The notes: a model not told the origin generated them from the sequence alone. 64,000 bases of DNA from Brevundimonas sp. SL130 (GCF_026625805.1 NZ_CP113064.1:2520657-2584656); one strand, 5' to 3'; shown: positions 48,784 through 58,374, counted from the stretch's first letter. Numbers and translations are program-made.

Positions 48784-49785
48784 ATGCTTGCCGCTCGATC
48801 ATCGCGCTCGATCCGAATTCTCGGGCTCATCGTCTTGATGGCGACGCTGGGCCTGGCGGCCTGTGATCGAAAACCGCCACAGACCGAAGCCCAGACTGAA
48901 GCCCAGACTGAAGCGCAGGCCGGCGGCGAGTGGCCTCGTCGTTTCGCCAATGCCGACGGCACGTTCACAGACATTCCCGCCAAGCCGCGCCGCATCCTGT
49001 CGACATCCACCTCGATCACGGGAACCCTGCTGGCGATCGATGCGCCGGTCGTGGCCAGCACGTCGGCGGCCAACGGCGTCTTCTTCGCGCAATGGGCCGA
49101 CGTCGCCGATGCGCGAGGTGTCGAGAACGTCTGGCCCGCAGGCAGTATCGACCTTGAAGCTGCTCAGTCGGTGAGACCGGATCTGATCGTGGTGTCCACG
49201 GGGGGCGCGGACTCGGCGCGCGAGCATCTCGCCGAACTTCAGGCCATTGCCCCCACCATCGTCCTCGATTACGGCGGCCAAACTTGGCAAAATCTTGCCG
49301 TCAAACTGGGTCAGGCCACCGGGCTTGAGGCGCAGGCCGCTGCCCGGATCACCGCCTTCGACCGCTATGTCGCCCACGCCAAAAGCCGGATCGCGCCGCC
49401 CGCAGGGATGGTCAATATCATCAGCTACAACGGGCCGGGCGCGCGTAATCCCATCGCCACGAGCGACGGTGCGCATGGGCAGTTGCTGCAAGCCATGGGT
49501 TTCAAGGTCGAGAACCCCGATCCTCGCTGGCACAGCACGCCCGAACCCCGCACGGACTTCGTGTGGTCGCAGTATGAAAACCTGACCAAGCTGAAGGCGG
49601 AGACGACGTTTCTGTTGCGGGTCGATGATAGCCGTTCCGCCGCCTTCCTGAACGATCCCGTCCTCGCCAACCTGCCGTCTGTCCGCAGCAAGCAGGTCCA
49701 TGGGCTGGGCGCAAACTCCTTTCGGATCGACTATTACAGCGCGACCGAGATCGTCGATGGTCTGACCAAGGCCTTTGAACGGTGA
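48784..49785 (+). CDS. Siderophore ABC transporter substrate-binding lipoprotein (FepB-like)
   Basis: 333 residues; signal peptide with lipobox LAAC and lipidated Cys at about 27. Just after it, the repeat EAQTEAQTEAQ is encoded by tandem copies of gaagcccagact (about 48888-48915). The periplasmic-binding-protein domain contains RRILSTSTSITGTLLAID, DLEAAQSVRPDLIVVST and FRIDYYSATEIVDGL. It delivers ferric siderophore to the FecCD permeases; its stop overlaps the first permease start. Confidence 0.92.
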   Translation: MLAARSSRSIRILGLIVLMATLGLAACDRKPPQTEAQTEAQTEAQAGGEWPRRFANADGTFTDIPAKPRRILSTSTSITGTLLAIDAPVVASTSAANGVFFAQWADVADARGVENVWPAGSIDLEAAQSVRPDLIVVSTGGADSAREHLAELQAIAPTIVLDYGGQTWQNLAVKLGQATGLEAQAAARITAFDRYVAHAKSRIAPPAGMVNIISYNGPGARNPIATSDGAHGQLLQAMGFKVENPDPRWHSTPEPRTDFVWSQYENLTKLKAETTFLLRVDDSRSAAFLNDPVLANLPSVRSKQVHGLGANSFRIDYYSATEIVDGLTKAFER

Positions 49786-50834
49786 TCACGGCCCGAGGAG
49801 GGCGTGGCGCTCTTGGCTCACCCTGGGCCCGCAGACTTGGAGGACCAGGCGCGGGCCTGATTTTGGGCCTGATCCTTTTGGCCCTGTTGGCCGTGGCCAG
49901 CCTGCTGCTGGGCGCGCGCGCCATCACCGCCGCGACAGCCTGGCATGGCTTTGTCGCCTTTGATCCCACGAACAGCGATCATCTGCTGATCCGGTATCTG
50001 CGCGTTCCTCGGGCTCTGGTCGCCATCGTGGCCGGCGCGGCGCTGGGGGCGGCGGGGGTCGTCATGCAGGCCTTGACCCGGAACCCGCTGGCTGAACCTG
50101 GACTGCTCGGCGTCAACGCCGGTGCGGCCGCTGGCGTCGTGGTCGCCATCGCCGGCTTCGGCGGTTCGGGCGTCGCAGGCTCGATTTTCGGCGGCCTTAT
50201 CGGCGCGGCGCTCGCCGGGCTCGCCGTCGTCCTGCTGGGCGGGCTTATGGGACGTTTCAGCCCCGTGCGGCTGGTGCTGACGGGATCGGCCCTGTCGGTT
50301 GTCCTGCTCGCGCTCACCCAGATCATCACCCTCAACAGCGACGCCGAGGTGTTTGATCGGTTCCGTCACTGGGCTGTCGGATCGCTGGAGGGCCGAGGTT
50401 ATGAGGTTCTGGCGCCGGTAACGGTCCTCGTCGGGCTCGGTCTGGCCATCGTGGCGGGGTTGGCCCGCGCTCTGGACGCCGTGGTTCTGGGGGATGATCT
50501 GGCGCGTGGTCTCGGGGCGAACCCGACGGCGGTCTGGGCGATGTCGTCGCTGGCCGTCATTCTTCTGGCCGGCGCGGCGACCGCCGCCGCAGGGCCCATC
50601 AGTTTTCTGGGCCTGGCTGCGCCCCATGTCGCCCGCGCGGTCGTGGGGCCGAGCCATCGCTGGCTGCTCGTCTATGCGATGTTGATCGGCGCACTCCTCA
50701 TGCTCGCGGCCGATTGCGCCGGCCGGCTGATCATTCAGTCCGGCGAGATCGATGTCGGCGTCATGGTCGCATTGATCGGAGCGCCCTTCTTTATCGCGCT
50801 GGTCCGCAAGGGAAGGCTCGCGAGACATGGGTGA
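49782..50834 (+). CDS. FecCD-family siderophore permease (FepD-like)
   Basis: 350 residues from GTG, about ten hydrophobic segments. RYLRVPRALVAIVAGAALGAAGVVMQALTRNPLAEPGLLGVNAGAA is the family signature, and ATAAAGPISFLGLAAPHVAR precedes the cytoplasmic coupling helix. Pairs with the next permease in the BtuCD-type importer. Overlaps neighbours on both sides. Confidence 0.94.
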   Translation: MITARGGRGALGSPWARRLGGPGAGLILGLILLALLAVASLLLGARAITAATAWHGFVAFDPTNSDHLLIRYLRVPRALVAIVAGAALGAAGVVMQALTRNPLAEPGLLGVNAGAAAGVVVAIAGFGGSGVAGSIFGGLIGAALAGLAVVLLGGLMGRFSPVRLVLTGSALSVVLLALTQIITLNSDAEVFDRFRHWAVGSLEGRGYEVLAPVTVLVGLGLAIVAGLARALDAVVLGDDLARGLGANPTAVWAMSSLAVILLAGAATAAAGPISFLGLAAPHVARAVVGPSHRWLLVYAMLIGALLMLAADCAGRLIIQSGEIDVGVMVALIGAPFFIALVRKGRLARHG

Positions 50835-51891
50835 TCGCGTTTCATTTCGCGTGAACGCCAGCGTCGTGGGGCCGGTGTGGAGGGCGAACCGCATCGCCGT
50901 GCGTCTGCACCCGCGGACAATGACGGTCGCCTGGATACTCGTGCTGCTGACGGCCGGCCTGACCGCAGTTCTGCTGACCATGGGGCGAATAGAGATCGCG
51001 CCGGGCCAGATCGCCGAAATCCTGTTCAGCGGCGGCGGAGACGAAAGCGATCGCAGGATTGTTCTGGGCCTTCGTCTGCCGAGGGCGGCGACGGGCTTTT
51101 TCGTCGGGGCGGCCCTGGGCGTTTCCGGCGCCATCTTCCAGTCGGTGTCGCGCAACCCTCTCGGCTCGCCCGATGTGATCGGGTTCATGACGGGATCGGC
51201 GACGGGGGCGATCGCCTGGATCATGCTGGTCGGGCAGCAGCCCCTGGGCATTGCGTCTGCGGCGGTTTGCGGCGGTCTGGCCGCAGCCGTGATCGTCTAT
51301 CTCTTGTCTCTGACGGGCGGCAGGATCGTCGGTGATCGGCTCGTGCTGGTCGGAATCGGCGTCGGCGCCACCCTGGCCGCGCTCAATGGGCTGCTTCTGT
51401 CGCAAGGAAAGCTCGACAGCGCGGTTCTGGCCAACCTCTGGCTCGCCGGTTCGCTTAACGCCCGCACCTGGGATCACGTCGTCCCGGTAATGACAGCCGT
51501 GGTCATCCTTACGCCGATGGCCATGGCGCTGGCCCCTCGGCTTGCGATCATGGAGATGGGTGACGACCTCGGCCGGCAGCTTGGGATCGCAGTCGACCGC
51601 ACGCGGTTGTTCGCCGTCGCAATCGGCGTGACCCTGGCCGCCCTGGCGACCGGCGCGGCTGGGCCGATCGCCTTCATCGCGCTCGCCGCGCCACAACTGG
51701 CCAAGCGGTTGAGCTTGTCGCGGGGCGTGCCCGTCGCGACGGCGGCCCTGATGGGCGGGGGCCTAGTGCTTCTGGCCGATCTGATCACCCAGGCTCTGCC
51801 GTTTCACGCCACGCTCCCGATCGGCCGCATGACCGGCCTGATCGGCGGCGTCTATTTCCTTTGGCTGCTCAGCCGATCGCGCACGCTGTGA
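50827..51891 (+). CDS. FecCD-family siderophore permease (FepG-like)
   Basis: 354 residues, starting eight bases inside the preceding gene (MGDRVSFRVNASVVGPVWRANRIAVRLH). The signature GLRLPRAATGFFVGAALGVSGAIFQSVSRNPLGSPDVIGFMTGS and GAAGPIAFIALAAPQLAKRL are present. The N-terminal cytoplasmic stretch is typical of FepG. Second subunit of the heterodimeric permease. Confidence 0.94.
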   Translation: MGDRVSFRVNASVVGPVWRANRIAVRLHPRTMTVAWILVLLTAGLTAVLLTMGRIEIAPGQIAEILFSGGGDESDRRIVLGLRLPRAATGFFVGAALGVSGAIFQSVSRNPLGSPDVIGFMTGSATGAIAWIMLVGQQPLGIASAAVCGGLAAAVIVYLLSLTGGRIVGDRLVLVGIGVGATLAALNGLLLSQGKLDSAVLANLWLAGSLNARTWDHVVPVMTAVVILTPMAMALAPRLAIMEMGDDLGRQLGIAVDRTRLFAVAIGVTLAALATGAAGPIAFIALAAPQLAKRLSLSRGVPVATAALMGGGLVLLADLITQALPFHATLPIGRMTGLIGGVYFLWLLSRSRTL

Positions 51892-51895
51892 CCTG

Positions 51896-52750
51896 ATGCC
51901 CTACCCCGCAGACATACTCCTTCGCGGCCAATCCCTCGGGCTCTCCTATGGCCGGCGCGAGGTCTCACGCGATCTGGACGTGGACATCCCGCTGGGCCAG
52001 ATCAGCGTGATCATCGGCGCCAACGCCTGCGGCAAGTCGACTCTTCTTCGCGCGCTGTCACGGCTCCTGCCCCCCAGCGCGGGCCAGATATTCCTGAGCG
52101 GTCGAGACATCCGCGACTATGGCGCCAAGGCCCTGGCGCGGACCCTGGCCTATCTGCCGCAGTCGGCCAGCGCGCCGCATGGGATTACGGCGGCCGATCT
52201 GGTCGCCCGCGGGCGTTATCCGCATCAGACGCTGCTGCGCCAGTGGTCGGAGGCGGACGATCAGGCGGTGCGGCGCGCGATGGCCCAGGCGCAGGTGGCG
52301 GACCTAGCCGATCGCGTCGTCGACGAGCTGTCCGGCGGTCAGCGTCAACGTGTCTGGCTGGCGCTCGTGCTCGCCCAGGAAACGCCGGTCCTGCTCCTTG
52401 ACGAGCCGACGACCTATCTGGACGTGGCCCACCAGTTCGAGGTGCTCGAGCTTTGCCGAACCCTCAATCGCGACCATGGCAAGACCCTGGTGATGGTGTT
52501 GCACGACCTGAACCAGGCGGCGCGATACGCCGACCATGTCATCGCCATGCGGGACGGCGCCATCGTCGCCGCCGGCGCGCCGGACGACGTCCTGACGCCA
52601 GAGCGGATCGAACAGGTCTTCGGCCTGGCCTGCATGGTCTTGCGCGATCCCGTCACCGGCACGCCGTTGATCGTCCCCACCATCGGGGGTGCAGGCGGGG
52701 TCGGAGTCGCGCCGCAAACGGTTTCATATTCACAAGAGGAGGCGTCATGA
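51896..52750 (+). CDS. Siderophore ABC transporter ATP-binding protein (FepC-like)
   Basis: 284 residues. Walker A GANACGKST at about 40-48 (Ala where Gly is common, still GxxxxGKST), Q-loop YLPQSASAP, signature LSGGQRQRVWLA, Walker B VLLLDEPTTYLD and switch His VLHDLNQAARYADH. The C terminus extends about 25 residues past the usual end. Four bases after the permease and overlapping the LLM oxygenase start. Confidence 0.95.
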   Translation: MPYPADILLRGQSLGLSYGRREVSRDLDVDIPLGQISVIIGANACGKSTLLRALSRLLPPSAGQIFLSGRDIRDYGAKALARTLAYLPQSASAPHGITAADLVARGRYPHQTLLRQWSEADDQAVRRAMAQAQVADLADRVVDELSGGQRQRVWLALVLAQETPVLLLDEPTTYLDVAHQFEVLELCRTLNRDHGKTLVMVLHDLNQAARYADHVIAMRDGAIVAAGAPDDVLTPERIEQVFGLACMVLRDPVTGTPLIVPTIGGAGGVGVAPQTVSYSQEEAS

Positions 52751-54051
52751 CCCGGTCGGGCAAGCTTTGTGTTGGTCTGTCGCTGGCGATCACCTGGCTG
52801 AACGGCGAAGGCTGGCGGCGGCCCGACAGCGACATCGAGCACATTCATTGCGCCGAGTTTTACATCGACATCGCCAAGCGGGCGGAGAAGGCCAAGCTGG
52901 ATTTTCTCTTTCGGCCGGACTCGCTCTTTCTCGACGCGTCGCGACTGTCCAGCGCGCCGGGGTTCAGCAGTCTGGATCCGAGCTTGCTCCTGACGGCGAT
53001 CGCGCAGGAGACCCAGCGCATTGGCCTTGTCTCCACCGCTTCCACCAGCTTCTACCCGCCCTATGTGGTGGCGCGGCAGATCCAGTCTCTCAACTGGCTG
53101 AGCCGGGGCCGCGCCGGCTGGAACATCGTCACCTCAATGGACGGCAGCGACAATTTCAGCGACGAGCCCATGCTTTCGTCGGCGGATCGATACGCCAAGG
53201 CGCGTGAATTCACCGATGTCGTGCAAGCCCTGTGGGCCAGCTATCCGGACGAGGCGCTGGTGCTGGATCGCGCGACCGGCCTCTACGCCAATGCCGACAA
53301 GGTGCGGCCGATTCATCATCGCGGCAGCCATTTCTCGGTCGAGGGCCCCCTGACCGTTCCAACCTATCCCGGCGCCAAGATCCCCTTGTTCCAGGCCGGC
53401 GCATCGGAATGGGGACGGGATTTCGCGGCGCGTGTCGCTCATGGCGTCTTCGCCGCCGCGCCGGACATCGCCGCCGGCGTCGATCTGCGCGCCGATCTTC
53501 GCTCGCGGGCCAGCGCGCACGGCCGCGATCCCGACGATCTGCGCGTCTTGCCGGGGCTAAGCCTGTTTCTGGGCGACACCGAGTCGGAGGCGCGCGACCT
53601 GTACGCGCAAACCCATGCTGGACAGAATCTGCAGCGCAAGCAGGCCTATATTCTGGAGAACCTGGGCCTGGACGTCGGCGCCCTGCCCGCCGACATGCCG
53701 ATCACGCCGGACATGGCGCCGAAGTTAAACCGGCCCGTGCGCAGCCGCACCCATGCGGATCTGTTGCGCAGGCTGATCGAACGGGAGACGCCGACGGTGA
53801 GGGAGCTTTTGGATCGTCCGGAAGTCTCCGGGTCAGCGCATTGGCTCTTTGTCGGCACGCCACAGGACGCCGCCCGCGAGATCGCCCGGTGGTTCGAAGC
53901 GGGCGCCGGCGACGGCTTCATCGCCCTTCCGGGCGGGTCGGCGCGATCGATGCAGTTGCTGTTCGAAAACCTGATGCCGCTCCTGATCGAGGACGGGCTA
54001 TTTGACGCCGACTATCGCGGCGGAAATTTCGCGGAGCATTTGGGAGTTTAA
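52747..54051 (+). CDS. LLM-class flavin-dependent monooxygenase (NtaA/SnaA/DszA family)
   Basis: 434-residue bacterial-luciferase-like monooxygenase that uses reduced FMN from a partner reductase. Conserved segments are HIHCAEFYIDIAKRAEKAKLDFLFRPDSLF, STASTSFYPPYVVARQIQSLNWLSRGRAGWNIVTSMD, HRGSHFSVEGPLTVP and LFQAGASEWGRDFAARVAHGVF. The family contains oxygenases that break down metal chelators (nitrilotriacetate, EDTA) and sulfur heterocycles. Its ATG overlaps the ATPase stop, so it belongs to the iron-uptake operon, and a role in siderophore breakdown or iron release is a fair inference. Confidence 0.9.
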   Translation: MTRSGKLCVGLSLAITWLNGEGWRRPDSDIEHIHCAEFYIDIAKRAEKAKLDFLFRPDSLFLDASRLSSAPGFSSLDPSLLLTAIAQETQRIGLVSTASTSFYPPYVVARQIQSLNWLSRGRAGWNIVTSMDGSDNFSDEPMLSSADRYAKAREFTDVVQALWASYPDEALVLDRATGLYANADKVRPIHHRGSHFSVEGPLTVPTYPGAKIPLFQAGASEWGRDFAARVAHGVFAAAPDIAAGVDLRADLRSRASAHGRDPDDLRVLPGLSLFLGDTESEARDLYAQTHAGQNLQRKQAYILENLGLDVGALPADMPITPDMAPKLNRPVRSRTHADLLRRLIERETPTVRELLDRPEVSGSAHWLFVGTPQDAAREIARWFEAGAGDGFIALPGGSARSMQLLFENLMPLLIEDGLFDADYRGGNFAEHLGV

Positions 54052-54070
54052 GACCTAGAGCGTGCTTCCT

Positions 54071-54671
54071 TCACACGGAACCGTATCCTGAGTTGACGAG
54101 GTAGTTCGCACATTCGGCGGGGCTGAAGAGATTGATGATCTCTCCGGCCTTTCGCCATGTGGCTTCAAAGGTTCTGGGCTGGGCGTTGCGCATGAGGTGT
54201 TTGAGCTTGGCGAAGACCTGTTCGATGGGGTTCAGGTCGGGGGAGTAAGGGGGCAGGAAGATCATGTGTGCGCCTTTGGCCCTGACAGCGGCGCGGGCGG
54301 CCTTGCCCTTGTGACTGCCGAGGTTGTCGAGGACGACGACGTCGCCAGGCGACAGGGTCGGCGCCAGTATTTTCTCGATGTAGACGAGGAAGATCGCGCC
54401 GTTGATCGGACCATCGATAACCCAGGGCGCGTCGATCCGGTCATGGCGCAGGGCGGCGATGAAGGTCAGGGTTTTCCAGTGACCGAAGGGCGAGTGGCCC
54501 TTCAAGCGTCGCCCCCTCGGCCCCCAGCCGCGCAAGGGCGCCATGTTGGTCTTGACCCAGGTCTCATCCAGGAACACCAGTCGCGACGGGTCGATCCGCC
54601 CCTGATGCGCCTTCCAGCGTGCGCGGCGGCGCGCGACGTCAGGCCGGGCCTGCTCCTCAGGCAGCAGTGTT
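54071..54671 (-). CDS. IS630 transposase, catalytic part (frameshifted from ORF A)
   Basis: The frame is open from the A-run at 54670 and reads KTLLPEEQARPDVARRR before LVFLDETWVKTNMAP. DDE residues are Asp in FLDETW, Asp in VVLDNLGSHKG and Glu in PDLNPIEQVFAKLKHLMR. The first internal start (GTG at 54577) would lose the first Asp context, so expression as a fusion with the HTH part is expected. Relative to the HTH frame it is +1. Confidence 0.85.
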
Positions 54672-55013
54672 TTTTTTGAAGCTCAGTCCTTCAGCGTGCA
54701 CGAACACCCACACCGCTCGCGGGCCGGTCTTGATCCCGCGCGCGGCAAGTTCGGCCGTCAGTCCTCTGAGCGTGAACGGCCCTGAGGCGATGCGGGTGCG
54801 CAGCCATTCGGCGCAGTCTCCTGATAGCGTGCGAGGCTTGTGGCCGCCGACCTGGCCCGGCGCCACCGAACCTGTCTCTCCAACTCGCTTCGTCCACTTG
54901 GACACGCAAGACGGACTGATCCGAAGCGCCGCCGCGATCTCCCGGTGTGTCTCGCCCTCCGCCTTACGCGCCAACGCTCGCTCACGAAGATCCATCGAAT
55001 AAGGAGCCGTCAT
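54657..55013 (-). CDS. IS630 transposase, helix-turn-helix part (ORF A)
   Basis: 118 residues from MTAPYSMDLRERALARKAEG, containing a helix-turn-helix (THREIAAALRISPSCVSKWTKR) that binds the element's ends, and LTAELAARGIKTGPRAVWVFVHAEGLSFKKN. It stops just after a run of eight A (54670-54677 on the minus strand). Deleting one A restores the usual ...LSFKKTLLPEEQ... junction with the catalytic part. Confidence 0.85.
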   Translation of the reverse strand: MTAPYSMDLRERALARKAEGETHREIAAALRISPSCVSKWTKRVGETGSVAPGQVGGHKPRTLSGDCAEWLRTRIASGPFTLRGLTAELAARGIKTGPRAVWVFVHAEGLSFKKNTAA

Positions 55014-55108
55014 CCGGGCTGGCCTCCCATCCAGCACGAATGTTGAATCAGATCACCGCAAACTTGGGAATCCCGATTCCGTCAAAGCGAGCCATGCTCT
55101 AGGCGGCG

Positions 55109-55984
55109 TCAGAAAGAAACGCCCTCGGGTCGCCAGCGCGAGGGGCTGGCGCCGCTCACACGTCGGAAGGCGGCGGAGAATTTGCTCGCATTGGCGTAGC
55201 CGACCTCAAGGGCGGTTTCCGTCACCCCCCGACCCGACGCTAGGAGCCCCATGGCACGCTCCATTCGCCGCCGCGTGAGCCAGGCAAAGGGCGGTTCGCC
55301 CGTCCGCGCCTTGAACGCCCGGGCGAAGCCGCTGACCTCTCGCCCCGCCACCGTCGCCATGTCGGCCACGGAGATGTCGCTCGCCAGTCCGGCGTCAATG
55401 AAATGGGCGACCCGGTCGAACGCAGCCTGACCGAGCGGCGCTGTAGACGCGTGCGCCATGGGGCGCTCCGCTAGTTGCCGCAGTCGGGTCAACACCGCCG
55501 CCGTGCCGTGCTCGAAAAAGGCGGTCGAGGCTCCATGGAGTTCCGCCTCGCGCCATAGCGCCGAAACGACCGCCTCCAGGTAGGGATCATGCTGGATCCG
55601 GCGGGCGGCGCGGCCGACGATCTGCTCGTACGACGGCCCAACAAGGGCTTCGACATGGTCCCACCGGATAGCGAGACCCAGTACAGACACCGCGCCACAT
55701 CGCCCCGTTCCCGTCGCCGTGGGCGGGGTGATCACCAACCCGCCTCGGGACCAAGAGCCCTCAAGCAACTGACCCTCTGTGTGCTGGACGACCCGGACGG
55801 CTCCTCCCTGGTTAAGTCCCAGCCGAAGATAGGGCCCGCTCAGAAGTTCGCCCTCGAAGGCGTCGAAGTGGGAGCGAACCATGATGACGTCGCCGCGGGG
55901 ACTACAGATAGCGCGGCCACGAACGGCCAGGGCCTCGATTGCGGCGAGGTCCGGAGGTGGGGGCGCGGCGGAGGAGAACGACAT
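55109..55984 (-). CDS. AraC-family regulator
   Basis: 291 residues with C-terminal tandem HTH (ISVADMATVAGREVSGFARAFKARTGEPPFAWLTRRRMERAMGLL and VTETALEVGYANASKFSAAFRRVSGASPSRW). The N-terminal domain is not recognisable beyond an AraC-type binding fold. It diverges from a TonB receptor, from which it is separated by 93 bases, and probably regulates it. The IS630 copy lies immediately downstream. Confidence 0.9.
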   Translation of the reverse strand: MSFSSAAPPPPDLAAIEALAVRGRAICSPRGDVIMVRSHFDAFEGELLSGPYLRLGLNQGGAVRVVQHTEGQLLEGSWSRGGLVITPPTATGTGRCGAVSVLGLAIRWDHVEALVGPSYEQIVGRAARRIQHDPYLEAVVSALWREAELHGASTAFFEHGTAAVLTRLRQLAERPMAHASTAPLGQAAFDRVAHFIDAGLASDISVADMATVAGREVSGFARAFKARTGEPPFAWLTRRRMERAMGLLASGRGVTETALEVGYANASKFSAAFRRVSGASPSRWRPEGVSF

Positions 55985-56034
55985 GAATCCCGTTTCGGAG
56001 TGGTGCGTCCCGCCCTGGAGTGGCGCCGCAACTA

Positions 56035-56049
56035 TGTTACATTATACGT
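56035..56049. promoter_or_regulatory. Zur-like box upstream of the TonB receptor
   Basis: TGTTACATTATACGT agrees with the alphaproteobacterial Zur consensus TGTTATANTATAACA at ten of fourteen defined positions, with the left part nearly complete and the right end degenerate. It is 29 bases before the receptor ATG, in the promoter region shared with the AraC gene. Assignment to Zur is inferred. Confidence 0.45.
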
Positions 56050-56077
56050 CGCGAACCTTTCGCAAAGCTATCACGCC

Positions 56078-58273
56078 ATGACTGTTTTTCTTCGCCTATC
56101 CGCCGCAGCCGTCACCGCGGTCGCTTCCTGTCAGGCTGTCGGCGCGCTCGCCCAGGAGGTCGAGCCTAGCGATCGGGCCACGACCGATCGCCTGGAAGAG
56201 ATTGTCGTGACCGCCGCCCGCCGTCCCACCACTTTTCAAGACGCCGACGTCTCCGTTACGGTGCTGAGCCGGATCCAACTTGAGCAGGCGCGCATACGCG
56301 ACATCCGCCAGCTCGACGGGGTCGTGCCAAATGTCCAGTTCAACGAGAGCGGCCAACTTGGCAGCACATTCATCTCGATCCGCGGGATCGAGTCCAATCC
56401 GTTCATCGTCAATCGGGCGGCCGTCTACATCGACGGCATTCCTTTCCGCGAACTCTCCAACGCCGTGCTCAACCAGGTCGAATCGATCGAAGTGCTGCGC
56501 GGGCCCCAGGCGACCCTCTACGGCGCCAACAGCGAATCCGGACTGATCGTCATCAACACCCGGGCACCGACGGATCACGCTGTCTATGAGGGCCGGTTCA
56601 CGACAACGGGCTTCCAGGGCGGCACGAGCGCCATGATCGACGGCTTCGCGGCGGGCCCGCTGAGCGAAACCGTTTCCGGCTCGCTGGCTTTCAAGGCGTC
56701 GACCTCCGACAGCTTCCTGCGCAACATCCAGCCTGGCCGCCCAGCCGGCGAAATCCGCGAAAACTTCCTACAGGGCCGTCTGCGTTGGAAGCCGAGCGAC
56801 GCGCTCACGATCAATGCGACCGCCTATGTGCTGGACACGAATGCGCCAGGCGTCTTTGACCAAGAGTATCTGCCGCTGGATGTCGACCTCTACAACCGGA
56901 CCTATGCCGAAACTTACAACGGCGGACGGACGATCGGCCAGTTCACCTATGTGAATGACGCGCCCAAGAAGACCGAGGAGCTGGAGACGGTCGCCGGTCT
57001 CAGCGCGACTTACCAACTGGCCTACGGAACGCTCGACGCGGCGGTTTCCTACCGCAAACTTTCGACAGACGCTCGCGGCCTGGACGTCGAGCTCACCGCA
57101 TTGCCGACATCTGCGGGGCAGGACTACAAGGTCAAGACCTTCTGGAACGGCGAGCTACGCTTCGCCTCGCCTGCCGATCGTCCGTTCAACTATATCGTCG
57201 GCGTCAGCCATTATCGTCAGGATGATCGGCGCTTCCTCGCCACCTTCGTCGGGCCGGGCGAACTGGACGATTTTGTGCCGGCGCCGGTGCAACTGGCGGA
57301 AGCCCGAGACTGGGGCGCGTTCTTTTCCGCCAACTGGACACCGACCGCTCTGCCCGCCCTCACGATCAGCGGCGGGCTGCGCTATGACCGTGCGCATCGA
57401 TCAGCCGATCAGACGGCCGGATCGCTCGATCTGGGACCGGCGGGTATATTCGTCTACCGCGACGCCAGCCTGTCGGGCGATTTCGACGCCGTCTTGCCCC
57501 GCGCCTCAGCTCTGTACAGGGTTTCGTCACAATTCAGCCTCTACGCGAATGCGGCCAAGGGCTATGTCCCAGGGGGCTTCAATCTCACAGCGGCCCAGGC
57601 CGACCTGGCCGACCAGGTCCTACGCTACGACTCCGAAACCCTATGGAGCCGCGAGGCGGGTTTCAAATGGCGTTCCTCGAATGGCCGCTTCCGGCTGGCC
57701 GGCGCCGCCTTCTATATCCGCGCAGACCACTGGCAGGAAATTCAGGTGGCGACAGACGAAGAAGGACGGCTCATTTCTTCCGACTATATCGGAACGGACG
57801 CCTCGATCGACAGCAAGGGCTTTGAAATCGAAGCGACGGCCGAGCCGATCGACCGCCTGACCTTGACTGCCAACCTGGGCTACACAGACGCTCGGTACCG
57901 CAACCTCCAGCTCGACGCCGACACCAATGTCAGCGGCGAGCGGGTGAAGCTGGTGCCCGAGTACGACGGCTACCTCGCCGCGCGTTACCAGGCGTCGAAC
58001 GGTCTCTACGTCCGGGCCGAGGCGGCGCTCACGGGCGAAGAGTCTCTGGAAAGCCGTGGCGAGGCCATTCAGCCGGCGACCCAGACAATCGGTTTGCAGC
58101 TTGGCTACGAAGGCCCCCGCTGGTCGGCGCGGCTATTCGTCGATAACCTGACCAATGTGCGTCGCAGTTCGGGGCTTGCGTTCCGTAACTTCGCCTTTGG
58201 CAACGACGGCAACTGGTACGCGCCGATCGCTCGCTCTCGCCAGGTCGGTTTCGAGCTCGGGGTCAGACTCTAG
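56078..58273 (+). CDS. TonB-dependent receptor, candidate metal/metallophore uptake
   Basis: 731 residues: signal peptide (to about 25, GALAQ), TonB box LEEIVVTAARR, plug with VEVLRGPQATLYGANSESGLIVINTR and IRGIESNPF, then a barrel ending VGFELGVRL with a terminal hydrophobic-aromatic pattern. The plug is of the FecA/CirA-like general type, so the ligand cannot be told from sequence. The upstream Zur-like site and downstream DUF3299-ABC genes favour zinc. ATG chosen because the signal peptide starts there. Confidence 0.85.
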   Translation: MTVFLRLSAAAVTAVASCQAVGALAQEVEPSDRATTDRLEEIVVTAARRPTTFQDADVSVTVLSRIQLEQARIRDIRQLDGVVPNVQFNESGQLGSTFISIRGIESNPFIVNRAAVYIDGIPFRELSNAVLNQVESIEVLRGPQATLYGANSESGLIVINTRAPTDHAVYEGRFTTTGFQGGTSAMIDGFAAGPLSETVSGSLAFKASTSDSFLRNIQPGRPAGEIRENFLQGRLRWKPSDALTINATAYVLDTNAPGVFDQEYLPLDVDLYNRTYAETYNGGRTIGQFTYVNDAPKKTEELETVAGLSATYQLAYGTLDAAVSYRKLSTDARGLDVELTALPTSAGQDYKVKTFWNGELRFASPADRPFNYIVGVSHYRQDDRRFLATFVGPGELDDFVPAPVQLAEARDWGAFFSANWTPTALPALTISGGLRYDRAHRSADQTAGSLDLGPAGIFVYRDASLSGDFDAVLPRASALYRVSSQFSLYANAAKGYVPGGFNLTAAQADLADQVLRYDSETLWSREAGFKWRSSNGRFRLAGAAFYIRADHWQEIQVATDEEGRLISSDYIGTDASIDSKGFEIEATAEPIDRLTLTANLGYTDARYRNLQLDADTNVSGERVKLVPEYDGYLAARYQASNGLYVRAEAALTGEESLESRGEAIQPATQTIGLQLGYEGPRWSARLFVDNLTNVRRSSGLAFRNFAFGNDGNWYAPIARSRQVGFELGVRL

Positions 58274-58374
58274 CCTGGCCTTGCCGCGTTCAGCGCCGGC
58301 GTCCCGCAGTCCAGGAAAAGGCGTCTGTCCCTATCGCCTGGATCCGGGACGCCAGCCTCGCTCGTGATCCGGCC

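Larger units (their letters stand above)
54058..55099 (-). mobile_element. IS630-family insertion sequence, about 1.04 kb
   Basis: The ends, read inward, are gagcgtgcttccttcacacgg (from 54058) and, on the other strand, gagcatggctcgctttgacgg (from 55099), an imperfect terminal repeat of about 30 bases sharing tgct/ctt, cggaa and atcc blocks. Both are flanked by TA (54056-54057 and 55100-55101), the target duplication expected for IS630. It carries a transposase in two frames on the minus strand and was inserted six bases after the LLM monooxygenase stop. Confidence 0.85.
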
